From: JAISGQ01 sp045604945
Lineage (GTDB): Bacteria; Bacillota; Clostridia; Oscillospirales; Acutalibacteraceae
Assembly: GCA_045604945.1 (NCBI GenBank)
Contig: JAZUPA010000207.1
Location: forward strand, 1-27,827
Direction: 5' to 3'
Length of the DNA: 27,827 nt
Made by a program: the position numbers and the translations under genes. Under the pieces are notes generated by a model, which ran no database searches, had not been told where the DNA came from, and saw only the letters and a list, made by a program, of their open reading frames with translations. Of the stretch, positions 1 to 8,062 are shown one piece after another. Positions within the stretch are counted from its first letter, which is position 1. Every line of letters begins with the position of its first letter.

Positions 1-266
1 TTGAGGCTCCTGTCAACCGCGCACTGTATGTTGACTCGGTACTCAAGGAGGGACAGGGCGTTACTCTGCGCCGCGACCACCTTTTCAGAGAAGTCGGATC
101 GTAGCCATGTCGTTCTGTGAGCCAAGGAGTTGATTTATGACATTGTCTTCCTAAGACCGCTTGGCCTCCGACTTATTGAGGCTCCTGTCAACCGCGCACT
201 GTATGTTGACTCGGTACTCAAGGAGGGACAGGGCGTTACTCTGCGCCGCGACCACCTTTTCAGAGA
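1..266. repeat. 91-bp direct repeat at the left edge, inside SNF2 coding sequence
   Basis: Bases 1-91 are identical to 176-266. The first copy, read from base 3, encodes the same SNF2 peptide (EAPVNRALYVDSVLKE and onward) but leaves frame after base 91 and meets TAG at 102-104. The spacer 92-175 is bounded by an 8-bp inverted repeat, AAGTCGGA (91-98) and TCCGACTT (167-175 region). A copy beginning exactly at base 1 suggests a contig-end assembly artefact. A genuine small duplication that breaks the gene is the alternative. Confidence 0.85.
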
Positions 267-1722
267 CCTTATCAAGAATATGAATTCCGCTGCGGAAGCT
301 GAATTTGAAGCTCCCGAGAGCATGGCAAAGATACTCAGAACCTACCAGACTGTCGGTTTCCGCTGGCTGAAAACCATCGAGCATTACGGCTTCGGCGGTA
401 TTCTTGCGGACGAAATGGGTCTTGGAAAGACCGTTCAGGTCATAGCTATGCTGCTGTCGGAGGCTCAGACCAACGGACGCTCCTCTCTTATCGTCTGCCC
501 TGCTTCCCTTGTTTATAACTGGCTCAGCGAATTCAAAAAGTTCGCACCTTCCATGAAGTGCGCTGTGGTTGCAGGCACTGCTGAGGAGCGAGCTGCGCTG
601 ATTTCAGAATACACCGATTACGATGTGCTTATCACCTCATATGACCTCCTCAGACGCGATGTGGAGCATTACGGTCAGGCTACCTTCCGCTACTGCATCA
701 TCGACGAGGCTCAGTACATCAAGAATCATGACACCCTCAGCGCAAAGAGCGTAAAAACAATCCGTGCTGCCACCAGATTCGCTCTTACAGGCACCCCCAT
801 CGAAAACCGCCTGAGCGAGCTGTGGAGTATATTCGACTTCCTTATGCCCGGGTTCCTCTATAATTACAACCGCTTCCGCGAAAAGATAGAGACCCCCATT
901 GTCAAGGACGGAGATCAGACTGTCACAGAGCGTCTGCACCGCATGATAGCACCCTTTATCCTGCGCAGACTCAAGAAGGACGTTCTCCGCGACCTGCCTG
1001 ACAAGCTTGAGCAGTGCATCTACTCGCGCATGGGCGATGAGCAGAGCAAGCTTTACCGCGCTCACGCTGCGCAGCTTGTGGAAAATCTCCGCAGTCAGAC
1101 CAACGAAAGCTTCGGTGCAGGCAAGCTGCAGGTGCTCTCCGAGCTTACAAAGCTGCGTCAGATATGCTGCGACCCGACCTTGTTCTTTGACGATTACAAG
1201 GGCGGCTCCGCAAAGCTTGAGACCTGTATGGAAAAGGTCAACAATGCGGTTTCCGGCGGACACAAGGTCCTGCTGTTCTCTCAGTTTACATCCATGCTTT
1301 CCATCATCGCTCAGCGTCTGACCGCAGAAGGCATCTCCTATTACCTTATCACCGGCTCTACCGGCAAGGAACAGAGACTGTCTCTTGTCAACGCCTTCAA
1401 CCGCGATGACACCTCAGTATTCCTCATCTCCCTGAAGGCAGGCGGCACAGGTCTCAACCTTACCTCCGCCGACGTTGTCATTCACTATGACCCGTGGTGG
1501 AATGTTGCCGCTCAGGATCAGGCAACCGACCGCGCTCACCGCATAGGTCAGCGCAATGTTGTCACCGTCCTCAAGCTTATTGCCCAGAACACTATCGAGG
1601 AAAAAATCGTTGCTCTGCAGGAAAGCAAGCGCGAGCTTGCGGACAGCGTAATTTCCCGCGGCGGCTCCACCATCGGCGATATTACCCGCGATGAGCTTAT
1701 TGAGCTGCTTACAGAGGAATAA
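130..1722 (+). CDS. SNF2-family helicase (C-terminal ATPase part, 5'-truncated or disrupted)
   Basis: Swi2/Snf2-type DNA-dependent ATPase of the bacterial HepA/RapA-like group, which moves along double-stranded DNA; the cellular role is unknown. Counting from the TTG at 130, the ATP-binding DEMGLGKT motif is at about 94-101, a DEAQ box at 192-195, LTGTPIENR at 219-227, and motifs V/VI (GGTGLNL, then DRAHRIGQR) near 445-474. Both RecA-like lobes are present. Full-length clostridial relatives are much longer and usually carry an N-terminal SWIM zinc finger and helicase-associated region, so the true start is absent. The frame is closed upstream by TGA at 118-120. Family-like sequence is clear from about base 166 on, so residues before that may not be native. 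The amidohydrolase gene follows after 17 bp, probably in the same transcript. Confidence 0.9.
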   Translation: MIYDIVFLRPLGLRLIEAPVNRALYVDSVLKEGQGVTLRRDHLFRDLIKNMNSAAEAEFEAPESMAKILRTYQTVGFRWLKTIEHYGFGGILADEMGLGKTVQVIAMLLSEAQTNGRSSLIVCPASLVYNWLSEFKKFAPSMKCAVVAGTAEERAALISEYTDYDVLITSYDLLRRDVEHYGQATFRYCIIDEAQYIKNHDTLSAKSVKTIRAATRFALTGTPIENRLSELWSIFDFLMPGFLYNYNRFREKIETPIVKDGDQTVTERLHRMIAPFILRRLKKDVLRDLPDKLEQCIYSRMGDEQSKLYRAHAAQLVENLRSQTNESFGAGKLQVLSELTKLRQICCDPTLFFDDYKGGSAKLETCMEKVNNAVSGGHKVLLFSQFTSMLSIIAQRLTAEGISYYLITGSTGKEQRLSLVNAFNRDDTSVFLISLKAGGTGLNLTSADVVIHYDPWWNVAAQDQATDRAHRIGQRNVVTVLKLIAQNTIEEKIVALQESKRELADSVISRGGSTIGDITRDELIELLTEE

Positions 1723-1739
1723 AAGAAGGTCTTTCTCTT

Positions 1740-2531
1740 ATGATAATTGATATTCATACCCACACATTCCCCGAAAAAATAGCCCCGCGAGCTCTCGCGG
1801 GGCTTGCTTCCACAAGCTTCCTTACTCCTGCCCTTGACGGTACTCTGCCCTGCCTTCGTGCTGCAATGGCAGAGGATGGAGTAGATATTTCGGTGCTGCA
1901 GCCCATTGCCACCGCCCCTCATCAGGTCCCCAAGCTCAATGATGCTGCCATCGAAAACAACAGGCTGGACGGAATAATCAGCTTCGGCGCCATGCATCCG
2001 CTTTACCCGGATAAGGAAACCGAGTTTCAGCGGCTTGCTGACGAAGGCATTAAGGGAATAAAGCTTCACCCCGATTTTCAGCAGGTCTGTATTGATGATA
2101 CGGCTGTTATCGAGACCCTGAAGCTGTGCTCCAAATACGGACTTATCGCCATGATTCACGGCGGTCTTGATATTTCCTATCCCGAAATAAATAAAAGCAC
2201 CCCCGAAAGGCTCAGGAGAATTCTCCCTCTTCTCGGCGATGCTGTTATTATATATGCTCATCTCGGCGGATTTGGTTATTTTGAACAATCAGTAAGATAT
2301 CTTTCCGATACTGACATTTTCATAGATACTGCCGCTGTATGCGATGTCTTTCCGGGTGATACGATTAAGGCTGTAATAGATGCCTTCACTCCTCAGCGTG
2401 TGCTTTTCGGTTCGGATTCTCCATGGAGCCGTCAGAAGGCTTACATTGACTGTATCCGCTCCCTGGGTATGTCCGAAAATGACATATCCGCCATACTTGG
2501 CGGCAATGCCGGAAAGCTTCTTTCTGTTTAA
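1740..2531 (+). CDS. Amidohydrolase-family metal-dependent hydrolase
   Basis: A 263-residue TIM-barrel hydrolase of the amidohydrolase_2 type. The metal-binding HxH signature is at the N-terminus (DIHTH, His6 and His8). Further signature residues are the lysine and histidine of GIKLHP (about 108-110), His140 (MIHGG), His174 (AHLGG) and Asp226 (FGSDSPW). Together these make a complete mono- or binuclear metal site, so the protein should be active. The substrate cannot be deduced. The start is ATG 1740, with an AGAAGG-like site about 10 bases upstream. It follows the SNF2 gene by 17 bp on the same strand. Its stop overlaps the stop of the convergent XRE gene by 4 bp. Confidence 0.85.
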   Translation: MIIDIHTHTFPEKIAPRALAGLASTSFLTPALDGTLPCLRAAMAEDGVDISVLQPIATAPHQVPKLNDAAIENNRLDGIISFGAMHPLYPDKETEFQRLADEGIKGIKLHPDFQQVCIDDTAVIETLKLCSKYGLIAMIHGGLDISYPEINKSTPERLRRILPLLGDAVIIYAHLGGFGYFEQSVRYLSDTDIFIDTAAVCDVFPGDTIKAVIDAFTPQRVLFGSDSPWSRQKAYIDCIRSLGMSENDISAILGGNAGKLLSV

Positions 2532-2773
2532 TTATTTTTTCCGTAAAGCAGCCATTCCACTGTTACTCCGAGAGCTTCTGCAAAAGCAACAAGTTCATAG
2601 TCTGACACGCATCTGTGACCTGATTCGATCCTGTTTATTGACATTCTGTCAAGCATTACTCCCAGAAGCTGTATTGCACCTGCCAGGTCCTTCTGTGTCA
2701 TATGCTTTGCTTTTCTCGTCTCCCTGACACGGGAAGCGATAAGATTCTTTCCGTTCATATCCGAAAGTTTCAT
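2528..2773 (-). CDS. Small XRE-family helix-turn-helix regulator
   Basis: An 81-residue protein that is almost entirely one Cro/C1-type helix-turn-helix domain (RVRETRKAKHMTQKDLAGAI, then INRIESGHRCVSDYELVAFAEALGV and a C-terminal WLLYGK). It should be a DNA-binding repressor or activator without an effector domain. ATG 2773 is preferred over the in-frame TTG at 2794 because GGAGGT lies 10 bases upstream of the ATG and the TTG has no ribosome binding site. A TATAAT box on the minus strand (2831-2836) and a cluster of AACTTT/AAAGTT half-sites (2793-2815) lie just upstream, which suggests autoregulation. The gene is transcribed toward the amidohydrolase and away from prmA. Confidence 0.88.
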   Translation of the reverse strand: MKLSDMNGKNLIASRVRETRKAKHMTQKDLAGAIQLLGVMLDRMSINRIESGHRCVSDYELVAFAEALGVTVEWLLYGKNN

Positions 2774-2792
2774 AGCGAAGTCTACCTCCGAC

Positions 2793-2815
2793 AACTTTAT
2801 AAAAAGTTCAACTTT
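2793..2815. promoter_or_regulatory. Candidate operator: three AACTTT/AAAGTT half-sites
   Basis: AACTTT (2793-2798), AAAGTT (2803-2808) and AACTTT (2810-2815) form two overlapping palindromes with 4-bp and 1-bp centres. They lie between the minus-strand TATAAT (2831-2836) and the XRE start codon, a common place for an autoregulatory operator. Binding by the XRE protein is inferred. Confidence 0.5.
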
Positions 2816-2830
2816 GGTTCTACTATTGAT

Positions 2831-2836
2831 ATTATA
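2831..2836 (-). promoter_or_regulatory. -10 box of the XRE gene
   Basis: The minus strand reads TATAAT. No good -35 hexamer is seen at the expected distance (ACCTAT at 17 bp), so the promoter may be weak or depend on an activator. Confidence 0.45.
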
Positions 2837-2956
2837 TCATAGCGTGTAGAAAAATAGGTGTTAAAACAGTGCATTTACAACAAAATTTCTGTTTTGCCTA
2901 AATTTTTGTCATTTTAGACAAATAACATAAATCTGAAATTCATGGAGGAATTTTTC

Positions 2957-3934
2957 TTGAATTGGCTTAAAACCAGAATTTACACTTCCACCGAGGGTAT
3001 CGAGCCTCTGTGCGGCAGACTTTACTCTCTCGGACTGAACGGCGTTCAGATTGAGGACAGCGCCGATTTCAACGATTTTATCGAGAACGAACAGCAGTAC
3101 TGGGATTACATAGACGAAAGTCTTGAGCCCCTCAAGACCGCAGAGACAAGCGTTACGCTCTATGTCACCGATGACGCTCCCGGTCATGAGCTTCTTCTGC
3201 TTATCCGCGAAACCGTTTCTGCCATGGCGCTTCTCAACACCGAGGGACAGTTCGGACGCCTTGAAATAGAAACCGAAGGTGTTTGCGACGAGGATTGGGC
3301 AAACAACTGGAAGCAGTATTACAAGCCCTTTACCCTTGGCGACAGGGTGTTCATACGCCCCGAATGGGTTGACTGCGACACTCCTGACGGTCGGGTTGCC
3401 CTTACAATGAATCCCGGTCACCTCTTCGGCACGGGAACTCACGACACCACCCAGATGTGCATGCTGGAGCTCGAACGCCTTGTAAAGGGCGGTGAAAAGG
3501 TTCTGGATCTTGGCTGCGGCAGCGGTATTCTTTCGGTGCTTTCCCTTCTTCTGGGCGCAGATAAGGCGGTTGCGGTGGACATTGACCCTGCTGCCCCCGA
3601 AACTGTGGGCGAAAACCTTACCCTCAACCCTCAGTGCATGGACAAATGCGATGTTTTTGTCGGTGACGTTACAAGCGATGCCTCTCTTCACGAAAAAATC
3701 GGCGGCGGGTACGATTTGGTAGTTGCCAATATCGTTGCAGATGTTATAATAAGCATATGCGGTGCTGCTTATTCATTCCTGAAGGAGGGCGCATATTTTG
3801 TCACCTCCGGAATAATCTCCGCTCGCGCTGATGAAGTAATCGAGGCTATCAAAAAGGCAGGCTTTGAGATAGTATCACAGCGCAGCCAGAACGACTGGCG
3901 CTGCATCACATCAATCAAGAAACAGGAGATGTAA
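2957..3934 (+). CDS. prmA: Ribosomal protein L11 methyltransferase PrmA
   Basis: SAM-dependent methyltransferase expected to trimethylate ribosomal protein L11 in the cytosol. The N-terminal L11-recognition part begins NWLKTRIYTSTEGIEPL, as in other PrmA proteins. A middle segment carries NPGHLFGTGTHDTT, followed by the SAM motif VLDLGCGSGIL (about 182-192) and the NIVAD motif (about 257), the counterpart of the family's substrate-adjacent NI(L/V)A motif. TTG 2957 is chosen over ATG 2942: GGAGGA (2944-2949) is 7 bases before the TTG and would otherwise fall inside the coding sequence, and MNWLK matches the family's usual first residues. The length (325 aa) is normal. A lipoprotein gene follows after 2 bp. 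Confidence 0.93.
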   Translation: MNWLKTRIYTSTEGIEPLCGRLYSLGLNGVQIEDSADFNDFIENEQQYWDYIDESLEPLKTAETSVTLYVTDDAPGHELLLLIRETVSAMALLNTEGQFGRLEIETEGVCDEDWANNWKQYYKPFTLGDRVFIRPEWVDCDTPDGRVALTMNPGHLFGTGTHDTTQMCMLELERLVKGGEKVLDLGCGSGILSVLSLLLGADKAVAVDIDPAAPETVGENLTLNPQCMDKCDVFVGDVTSDASLHEKIGGGYDLVVANIVADVIISICGAAYSFLKEGAYFVTSGIISARADEVIEAIKKAGFEIVSQRSQNDWRCITSIKKQEM

Positions 3935-3936
3935 TC

Positions 3937-4503
3937 ATGAAAAAGGCTTTGTTATTTATCCTTTGCGCTATTATTGTCTTTGCATTTGCAGCCTGCGGCG
4001 AAAAAGAGGTTTCCAACGACCTTTCAGGAGCCACCGGCAATGCAGGTGATTCCGGCAGTACCTATGAGGATTATTATATCGAGGATGATGAGGCTCTTCT
4101 GAGCATTCAGGATATTATCGGTTTCTGGAATCCTACCGAAATCTATCAGGCGCCCCGTGCTGCAGGCGATGAATTCGACTCTGATGAGGAGGCTCTTGAG
4201 AGCGCTCAGCAGACACCTGTTCAGATAAGCGCCAGCGAGTTTGATTCCCCCCTCTATTACGGCAGCCCTATCCTCTATAAAAAGGAGTCTGTTTCCCTTG
4301 ACTCCCTCACCGAATACGGTATTCAGATCGACGAGACCCTCGAGGCTCTTGCCGGCGGCGACACCGTTATAAAGGTTGATATCTTCGAGGATGGCAGCGA
4401 TTATCCCGCATTTCAGGTATTCCTTATCAATGATTCCACCATGCTCTACGAGGGCAGCAGCGGTTACTACTTCTTCGCTGCTCACGAAGAGTCTGTAGGT
4501 TAA
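3937..4503 (+). CDS. Small acidic lipoprotein, function unknown
   Basis: A 188-residue predicted lipoprotein. The signal peptide MKKALLFILCAIIVFAFAAC ends in a lipobox with acylated Cys20, so it should be anchored on the outer face of the membrane. The mature part is strongly acidic and low in complexity at first (EDYYIEDDE, then DSDEEALESAQQ), followed by a compact domain with no recognised family. It starts 2 bp after prmA, with AGGAG at the end of the prmA frame as its ribosome binding site, so the two are probably co-transcribed and translationally linked. The prmA link is likely positional. A strong hairpin follows the stop. Confidence 0.75.
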   Translation: MKKALLFILCAIIVFAFAACGEKEVSNDLSGATGNAGDSGSTYEDYYIEDDEALLSIQDIIGFWNPTEIYQAPRAAGDEFDSDEEALESAQQTPVQISASEFDSPLYYGSPILYKKESVSLDSLTEYGIQIDETLEALAGGDTVIKVDIFEDGSDYPAFQVFLINDSTMLYEGSSGYYFFAAHEESVG

Positions 4504-4512
4504 TAAAAAATC

Positions 4513-4540
4513 AATCCCTGACCGAAATCGGTCAGGGATT
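4513..4540. terminator. Bidirectional terminator between convergent genes
   Basis: A perfect 12-bp stem (AATCCCTGACCG and its complement) has a 4-nt AAAT loop. It is followed by T-rich sequence on the plus strand and by GATTTTTTATT on the minus strand. It serves both the lipoprotein gene and the convergent MATE gene. Confidence 0.88.
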
Positions 4541-4548
4541 TTTCTGTA

Positions 4549-5934
4549 TCAGGCTTTTTTCTCATCAATAATATTCTGAATCCATACTCCCTTTTTTACA
4601 AGGATCACTGCGACGATGCATTTTACTGCCTCCAGCGACTGACAGATAAGATACAGCGGAACAATGGGAAGTCCTGTAAACCTCGACAGCACATATGCCA
4701 TGGGGACATTCAGAAGCCACATGAAGCCGTTGTCAAACATAAAGGTGAGTACAGTCTTTCCTCCTGAGCGAAGGGTGAAGTAAGCTGCATGACACAGTGC
4801 AGAGAAGGGCATTACCACCGCTGCGCAGAGCAGCAGCTGCGTTGCAAGGCTGCGCACACTGTCGCTGACATTGTACATCATGGGAATAAGCGGAGAGCAT
4901 GCTGCCATTATCACTGCCATTCCCGATGCGGTTATTGTGGAGAAGGTGATAAGCTTCGGTGCCTCTTCTCTGGCTTTTGCAAAATCTCCGCATCCAAGAT
5001 GATGCCCTATCATTATCGCCACAACATTTCCCATTGCAAGAAATACTATGCTGAAAAGATTTGATACTGTACTTGTTATGTTGTATGCAGCTATTACAGT
5101 AAGTCCTCTTGTGGAATAGCTCTGTACCATTGCAGTTACGCCTATTGACCACAGTGCTTCATTGAAAAGCATGGGGGTTCCTTTTTTTATGATTCCGATT
5201 ACAGTGCTCTTCTTTACATACATGCTTCTGAAGGCTTTTTCTATAAAACGGTACTTCTTATGGCTGACACCTGTTGCTACAGCCACTATCAGAAGCTCCA
5301 CAAAACGGGATATGACCGTTGCCACTGCAGCACCTGCAACCCCCATTTTCGGCGCTCCGAAATTGCCGAATATCAGCATGTAATTGAAAAACAGATTTAC
5401 AAGCACCGCCGTGCAGCCTGCTATCATCGGAAGCCTTGTCTCCCCTGTTTCCCTCAGGGTACCCGAATACGCCTGCACCAGTGCAAAGGGCATGATGCCT
5501 GCCAGCATTATCATAAGATACTGTTCACCGAAATCCAGCGTTCTGGCAACATCGCCCACTGAGTCTGTTGTAAGGAAAAGGGATATGAGCTCTCTTCCCT
5601 TCCATGCAAACAGTCCTATTCCCAGCAGCGACATGATGACCACCGTCATCACCTTGAATCGGAAGGTCTCTCTTACACCCTTCTCGTCCCCGTTGCCGTG
5701 AAACTGGGCTGTGAATATTCCCGCACCTGAAATTGCGCCGAATATGCAGAGATTGAACACAAATACAAGCTGATTTGATATTGCAACGCCGCTCATCTGC
5801 TCTTCTCCGATGCTGCCTACCATCAGGTTATCCAGAAGGCTGACAAAATTGGTTATACCGTTCTGTATAATAACGGGAACAGCAAGGGCAAGGGTTCTTT
5901 TGTAGAAACTGCGGTCTCCGAATAACTTGCTCAT
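4549..5934 (-). CDS. MATE-family multidrug/toxin exporter
   Basis: A polytopic membrane transporter of the MATE (NorM/DinF-like) family, exporting cationic compounds with Na+ or H+; the substrate is unknown. It has 461 residues, about twelve hydrophobic segments, and the family pseudo-twofold layout: the N-half opening LALAVPVIIQNGITNFVSLLDNLMVG is echoed by IKKGTPMLFNEALWSIG in the second half. ATG 5934 is preferred to the ATG at 5946 because GGAG lies 6 bases upstream of 5934 and the longer start has no ribosome binding site. A near-consensus promoter (5986-6013) and a leader hairpin (5956-5982) sit directly upstream. The gene converges on the lipoprotein gene and shares its terminator. Confidence 0.93.
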   Translation of the reverse strand: MSKLFGDRSFYKRTLALAVPVIIQNGITNFVSLLDNLMVGSIGEEQMSGVAISNQLVFVFNLCIFGAISGAGIFTAQFHGNGDEKGVRETFRFKVMTVVIMSLLGIGLFAWKGRELISLFLTTDSVGDVARTLDFGEQYLMIMLAGIMPFALVQAYSGTLRETGETRLPMIAGCTAVLVNLFFNYMLIFGNFGAPKMGVAGAAVATVISRFVELLIVAVATGVSHKKYRFIEKAFRSMYVKKSTVIGIIKKGTPMLFNEALWSIGVTAMVQSYSTRGLTVIAAYNITSTVSNLFSIVFLAMGNVVAIMIGHHLGCGDFAKAREEAPKLITFSTITASGMAVIMAACSPLIPMMYNVSDSVRSLATQLLLCAAVVMPFSALCHAAYFTLRSGGKTVLTFMFDNGFMWLLNVPMAYVLSRFTGLPIVPLYLICQSLEAVKCIVAVILVKKGVWIQNIIDEKKA

Positions 5935-5955
5935 AATTATCTCCATACATTAAAA

Positions 5956-5982
5956 TGCGGACTGCAAAAAAAGCAGTCCGCA
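5956..5982. terminator. Hairpin at the 5' end of the MATE transcript / end of the upstream gene
   Basis: A 10-bp perfect stem (TGCGGACTGC and complement) encloses a 7-nt homopolymer loop, T on the minus strand, and is followed by TTTT on that strand. It lies after the GerM-like gene and just before the MATE ribosome binding site. It can terminate the upstream transcript, but part of it also lies at or after the predicted start site of the MATE promoter. Confidence 0.7.
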
Positions 5983-5985
5983 GGT

Positions 5986-6013
5986 ATTATATACTGTTTG
6001 TTTTTATTGTCAA
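5986..6013 (-). promoter_or_regulatory. Sigma-A-type promoter of the MATE gene
   Basis: On the minus strand, TTGACA (6008-6013) and TATAAT (5986-5991) are separated by 16 bp. Both hexamers are perfect. The expected start site is near 5979, within the first arm of the hairpin at 5956-5982. Confidence 0.75.
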
Positions 6014-6032
6014 GACAGTTTTCGGACATTTA

Positions 6033-6962
6033 TTACTGAGGCAGCTCAAAGGGCTCGTCAATGACTATATGTCCGCTTTCATAAAGCTCTCCGTCAACTG
6101 TCAGGTACAGTTTTTCAAGGTTGTAGGTCTTGAGATATGTATCAGCGATTGCATCAAGCATGTAAGCTTCAAACATCGAGCCCAGATTTGCATTGTATAT
6201 TCCTTCTGCAAGGTCAAGCCTGCCTGTATTGCCTTCGGTACTGAAGCTGTTGAGATATGCTGTGCGAGGTATAACATCGCTGTTTTTCTCCTTGAGAGCC
6301 GCCCAGACATGCCATGCTGAGCTGCTTTCGATTGTGACCTCTTCCACTGTGACATGCACTCCGCCGTTTTCATCGCGGATGCTGTGAATTACGGCAGTGA
6401 AGCCCTCTTCGGGATGTGTATCGGTTTCAGGTTTTTCGATGACATCTATTTCCACAAAGGAAATTCCGCCGTCCCTGCCGTTATATCCGATGGCACAGAC
6501 ATATCTGACCCCGTCAGCGTAGTAGGATATTGCGTGGCTGGGGAATCCCTCGGGAACCATAATATCAAGCTTTATTGCCTCCCCAGGAAGCAGCTTGTCA
6601 AAGGCACACACAACTGTTCCGTCGGTATACCATGTGTCGGCATCGGCTGATTCGATGGGAATCACGGTGACGTTTTCGATTATTCTCTCGCACCAGATAA
6701 GATTCTGCTCGTAACCGTAATCTCCCACATGATGAACAGATTCAAAGCGATTTTCATTTGTGCCGTCTGCTATTGCTGTATGCAGCACGGGAAGAGCTGT
6801 CTCCTCCTGTCTGTCATCTTCCCCTGTCGGTGTCTGGGATGTTTCTTCTCCGAAGGTGATCTGCCCTCCCTGAGACGCAGTACCATCTGTGATTTTCTGA
6901 GTGCAGCCGCAGAAAATCAGAAGCAGCACTGCTATGATTACCAATAATACTCTGTTCTTCAT
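6033..6962 (-). CDS. Lipoprotein with a C-terminal GerM-like domain
   Basis: A 309-residue predicted lipoprotein. The signal peptide runs to a lipobox with Cys20 (LIFCGC), followed by a Thr/Glu/Gln-rich linker to about residue 60. A middle region of mixed composition follows. The last 75 or so residues (from SFSTEGNTGRLDL through EAYMLDAIADTYLKTYN to LTVDGELYESG) have the pattern of the GerM (sporulation and spore germination) domain, with a conserved acidic E in the helix and a closing xLxVDG strand. GerM domains occur in sporulation and other cell-envelope proteins, so a spore role does not follow. AGGGG precedes ATG 6962. It stands between two hairpins, so is probably its own transcript. 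Confidence 0.7.
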   Translation of the reverse strand: MKNRVLLVIIAVLLLIFCGCTQKITDGTASQGGQITFGEETSQTPTGEDDRQEETALPVLHTAIADGTNENRFESVHHVGDYGYEQNLIWCERIIENVTVIPIESADADTWYTDGTVVCAFDKLLPGEAIKLDIMVPEGFPSHAISYYADGVRYVCAIGYNGRDGGISFVEIDVIEKPETDTHPEEGFTAVIHSIRDENGGVHVTVEEVTIESSSAWHVWAALKEKNSDVIPRTAYLNSFSTEGNTGRLDLAEGIYNANLGSMFEAYMLDAIADTYLKTYNLEKLYLTVDGELYESGHIVIDEPFELPQ

Positions 6963-7039
6963 TTTTTATGACCCCTTTTGATTTTTTGTCATAGTATCAT
7001 TTCAGTGTTAACGGAGTTTGTCTTAACAGTAAACAAATT

Positions 7040-7072
7040 ATAAAGCACGCAGGAAAATCCTGCGTGCTTTAT
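7040..7072. terminator. Terminator after the degV-like gene
   Basis: A perfect 15-bp stem (from ATAAAGCACGCAGGA) has a 3-nt AAA loop and lies 6 bp beyond the DegV stop. The minus strand continues AATTTGTTT, a weak U-tract. It separates the DegV and GerM-like genes. Confidence 0.75.
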
Positions 7073-7078
7073 GTAACA

Positions 7079-7957
7079 TTATCTTTCCTTTGCGAGGAAG
7101 AAAATTGCAAGGGTTCCGCAGCCGGTATGTGCTCCGATAACAGGACCGATGCTGTTGATGTAGATATCCTTCTTGAGGTTTACCAGCTTCTTGATCTCCT
7201 CTGCAAGCTGCTTTGCCTCGTCAAGGCAGTCGCTGTGGCAGATGAACATCTGCTGATCTTCAACACCGTCAAGTGCTGTCTCCTTTACCTTTTCAGCAAG
7301 TCTGCGGATGGATGCCTTTCTTCCTCTTGCCTTTTCCATGCTGATAAGATGTCCCTCGTTGTCAACGTGGAGAACAGGCTTTATGTTGAGCATGGTGCCA
7401 AGCAGTGCGGTTGCCGCAGAGATTCTGCCGCCTCTCTTGAGGTGGTTGAGGTCATCAACGGTGAACCAGTGGCTGAGGCTGAGCTTTGTGTTTTCTGCAT
7501 AGTCGCGGACTTCTTCAATACTCTTGCCCGCATCCCTCTGCTGGCAGCAGAGATATACCAAAAGTCCCTGACCGAGGGATGCACAAAGGGTATCAACTGC
7601 AAAAATCTTTCTTTCGGGATACTTTTCTGCAAGCTGTGCTGCTGCAACCTGACCGGAGGAGCAGGTACTGCTCAGACCGCTTGAAAACCCGAGATAGAGA
7701 ACATCCTTGCCCTCCTTGAGATAAGGCTCAAAAGCCTCAACGAAGGACTCTGTATTGACAGCGGAGGTCTTGCAGACTGCACCTGCGCGCACCTTCCTGA
7801 AGAATTCGTCATTTGTTATCTCACGCTCATCGGGATAGTTTCGGTACTCCTTGCCGTCAACAATAGCGGTAAGAGGAATGACCTCAACATTGAGCTTATT
7901 GACCATATCAGCGCCGAAATCGGCAGCTGAATCGGTGATGATTATGTAGTTATTCAT
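7079..7957 (-). CDS. DegV-family fatty-acid-binding protein
   Basis: A 292-residue DegV/FakB-type protein. The family binds a fatty acid and, with the kinase FakA, presents it for phosphorylation and entry into phospholipid. Diagnostic features are the N-terminal IITDSAADF, the CKTSAVNTESFVEAF segment, the fatty-acid-contacting SSGLSSTC loop, HLKRGGRISAATALLGTMLNIKPVL in the middle, and the C-terminal GPVIGAHTGCGTLAIFF. The length is typical. AAGGAG is 8 bases before ATG 7957. No FakA-like kinase gene lies in the window, so the partner must be elsewhere. The gene diverges from the DUF1836 gene across a 158-bp AT-rich intergenic region. Confidence 0.93.
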   Translation of the reverse strand: MNNYIIITDSAADFGADMVNKLNVEVIPLTAIVDGKEYRNYPDEREITNDEFFRKVRAGAVCKTSAVNTESFVEAFEPYLKEGKDVLYLGFSSGLSSTCSSGQVAAAQLAEKYPERKIFAVDTLCASLGQGLLVYLCCQQRDAGKSIEEVRDYAENTKLSLSHWFTVDDLNHLKRGGRISAATALLGTMLNIKPVLHVDNEGHLISMEKARGRKASIRRLAEKVKETALDGVEDQQMFICHSDCLDEAKQLAEEIKKLVNLKKDIYINSIGPVIGAHTGCGTLAIFFLAKER

Positions 7958-8062
7958 AACACCTACTCCTTATTCCGGGTATTTACACATCTAATATATA
8001 ATATCACATATTAAAAATCAATAGTTTTTTGTAACTAATTTATTATAGAAAATTAAAACATC

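Noticed and set aside
637..1263. 208-codon minus-strand open frame
   Set aside because: It is antisense to the SNF2 gene; codon bias of the real gene keeps the opposite frame open.
2863..2922. Short inverted repeats (AAAACAG/CTGTTTT and TTTGTC/GACAAA) before prmA
   Set aside because: Arms of 6-7 bp in very AT-rich DNA are expected by chance, and no U-tract or conserved partner is seen.
2909..3691. 260-codon minus-strand open frame
   Set aside because: It is antisense to prmA, with no ribosome binding site and no recognisable domain.
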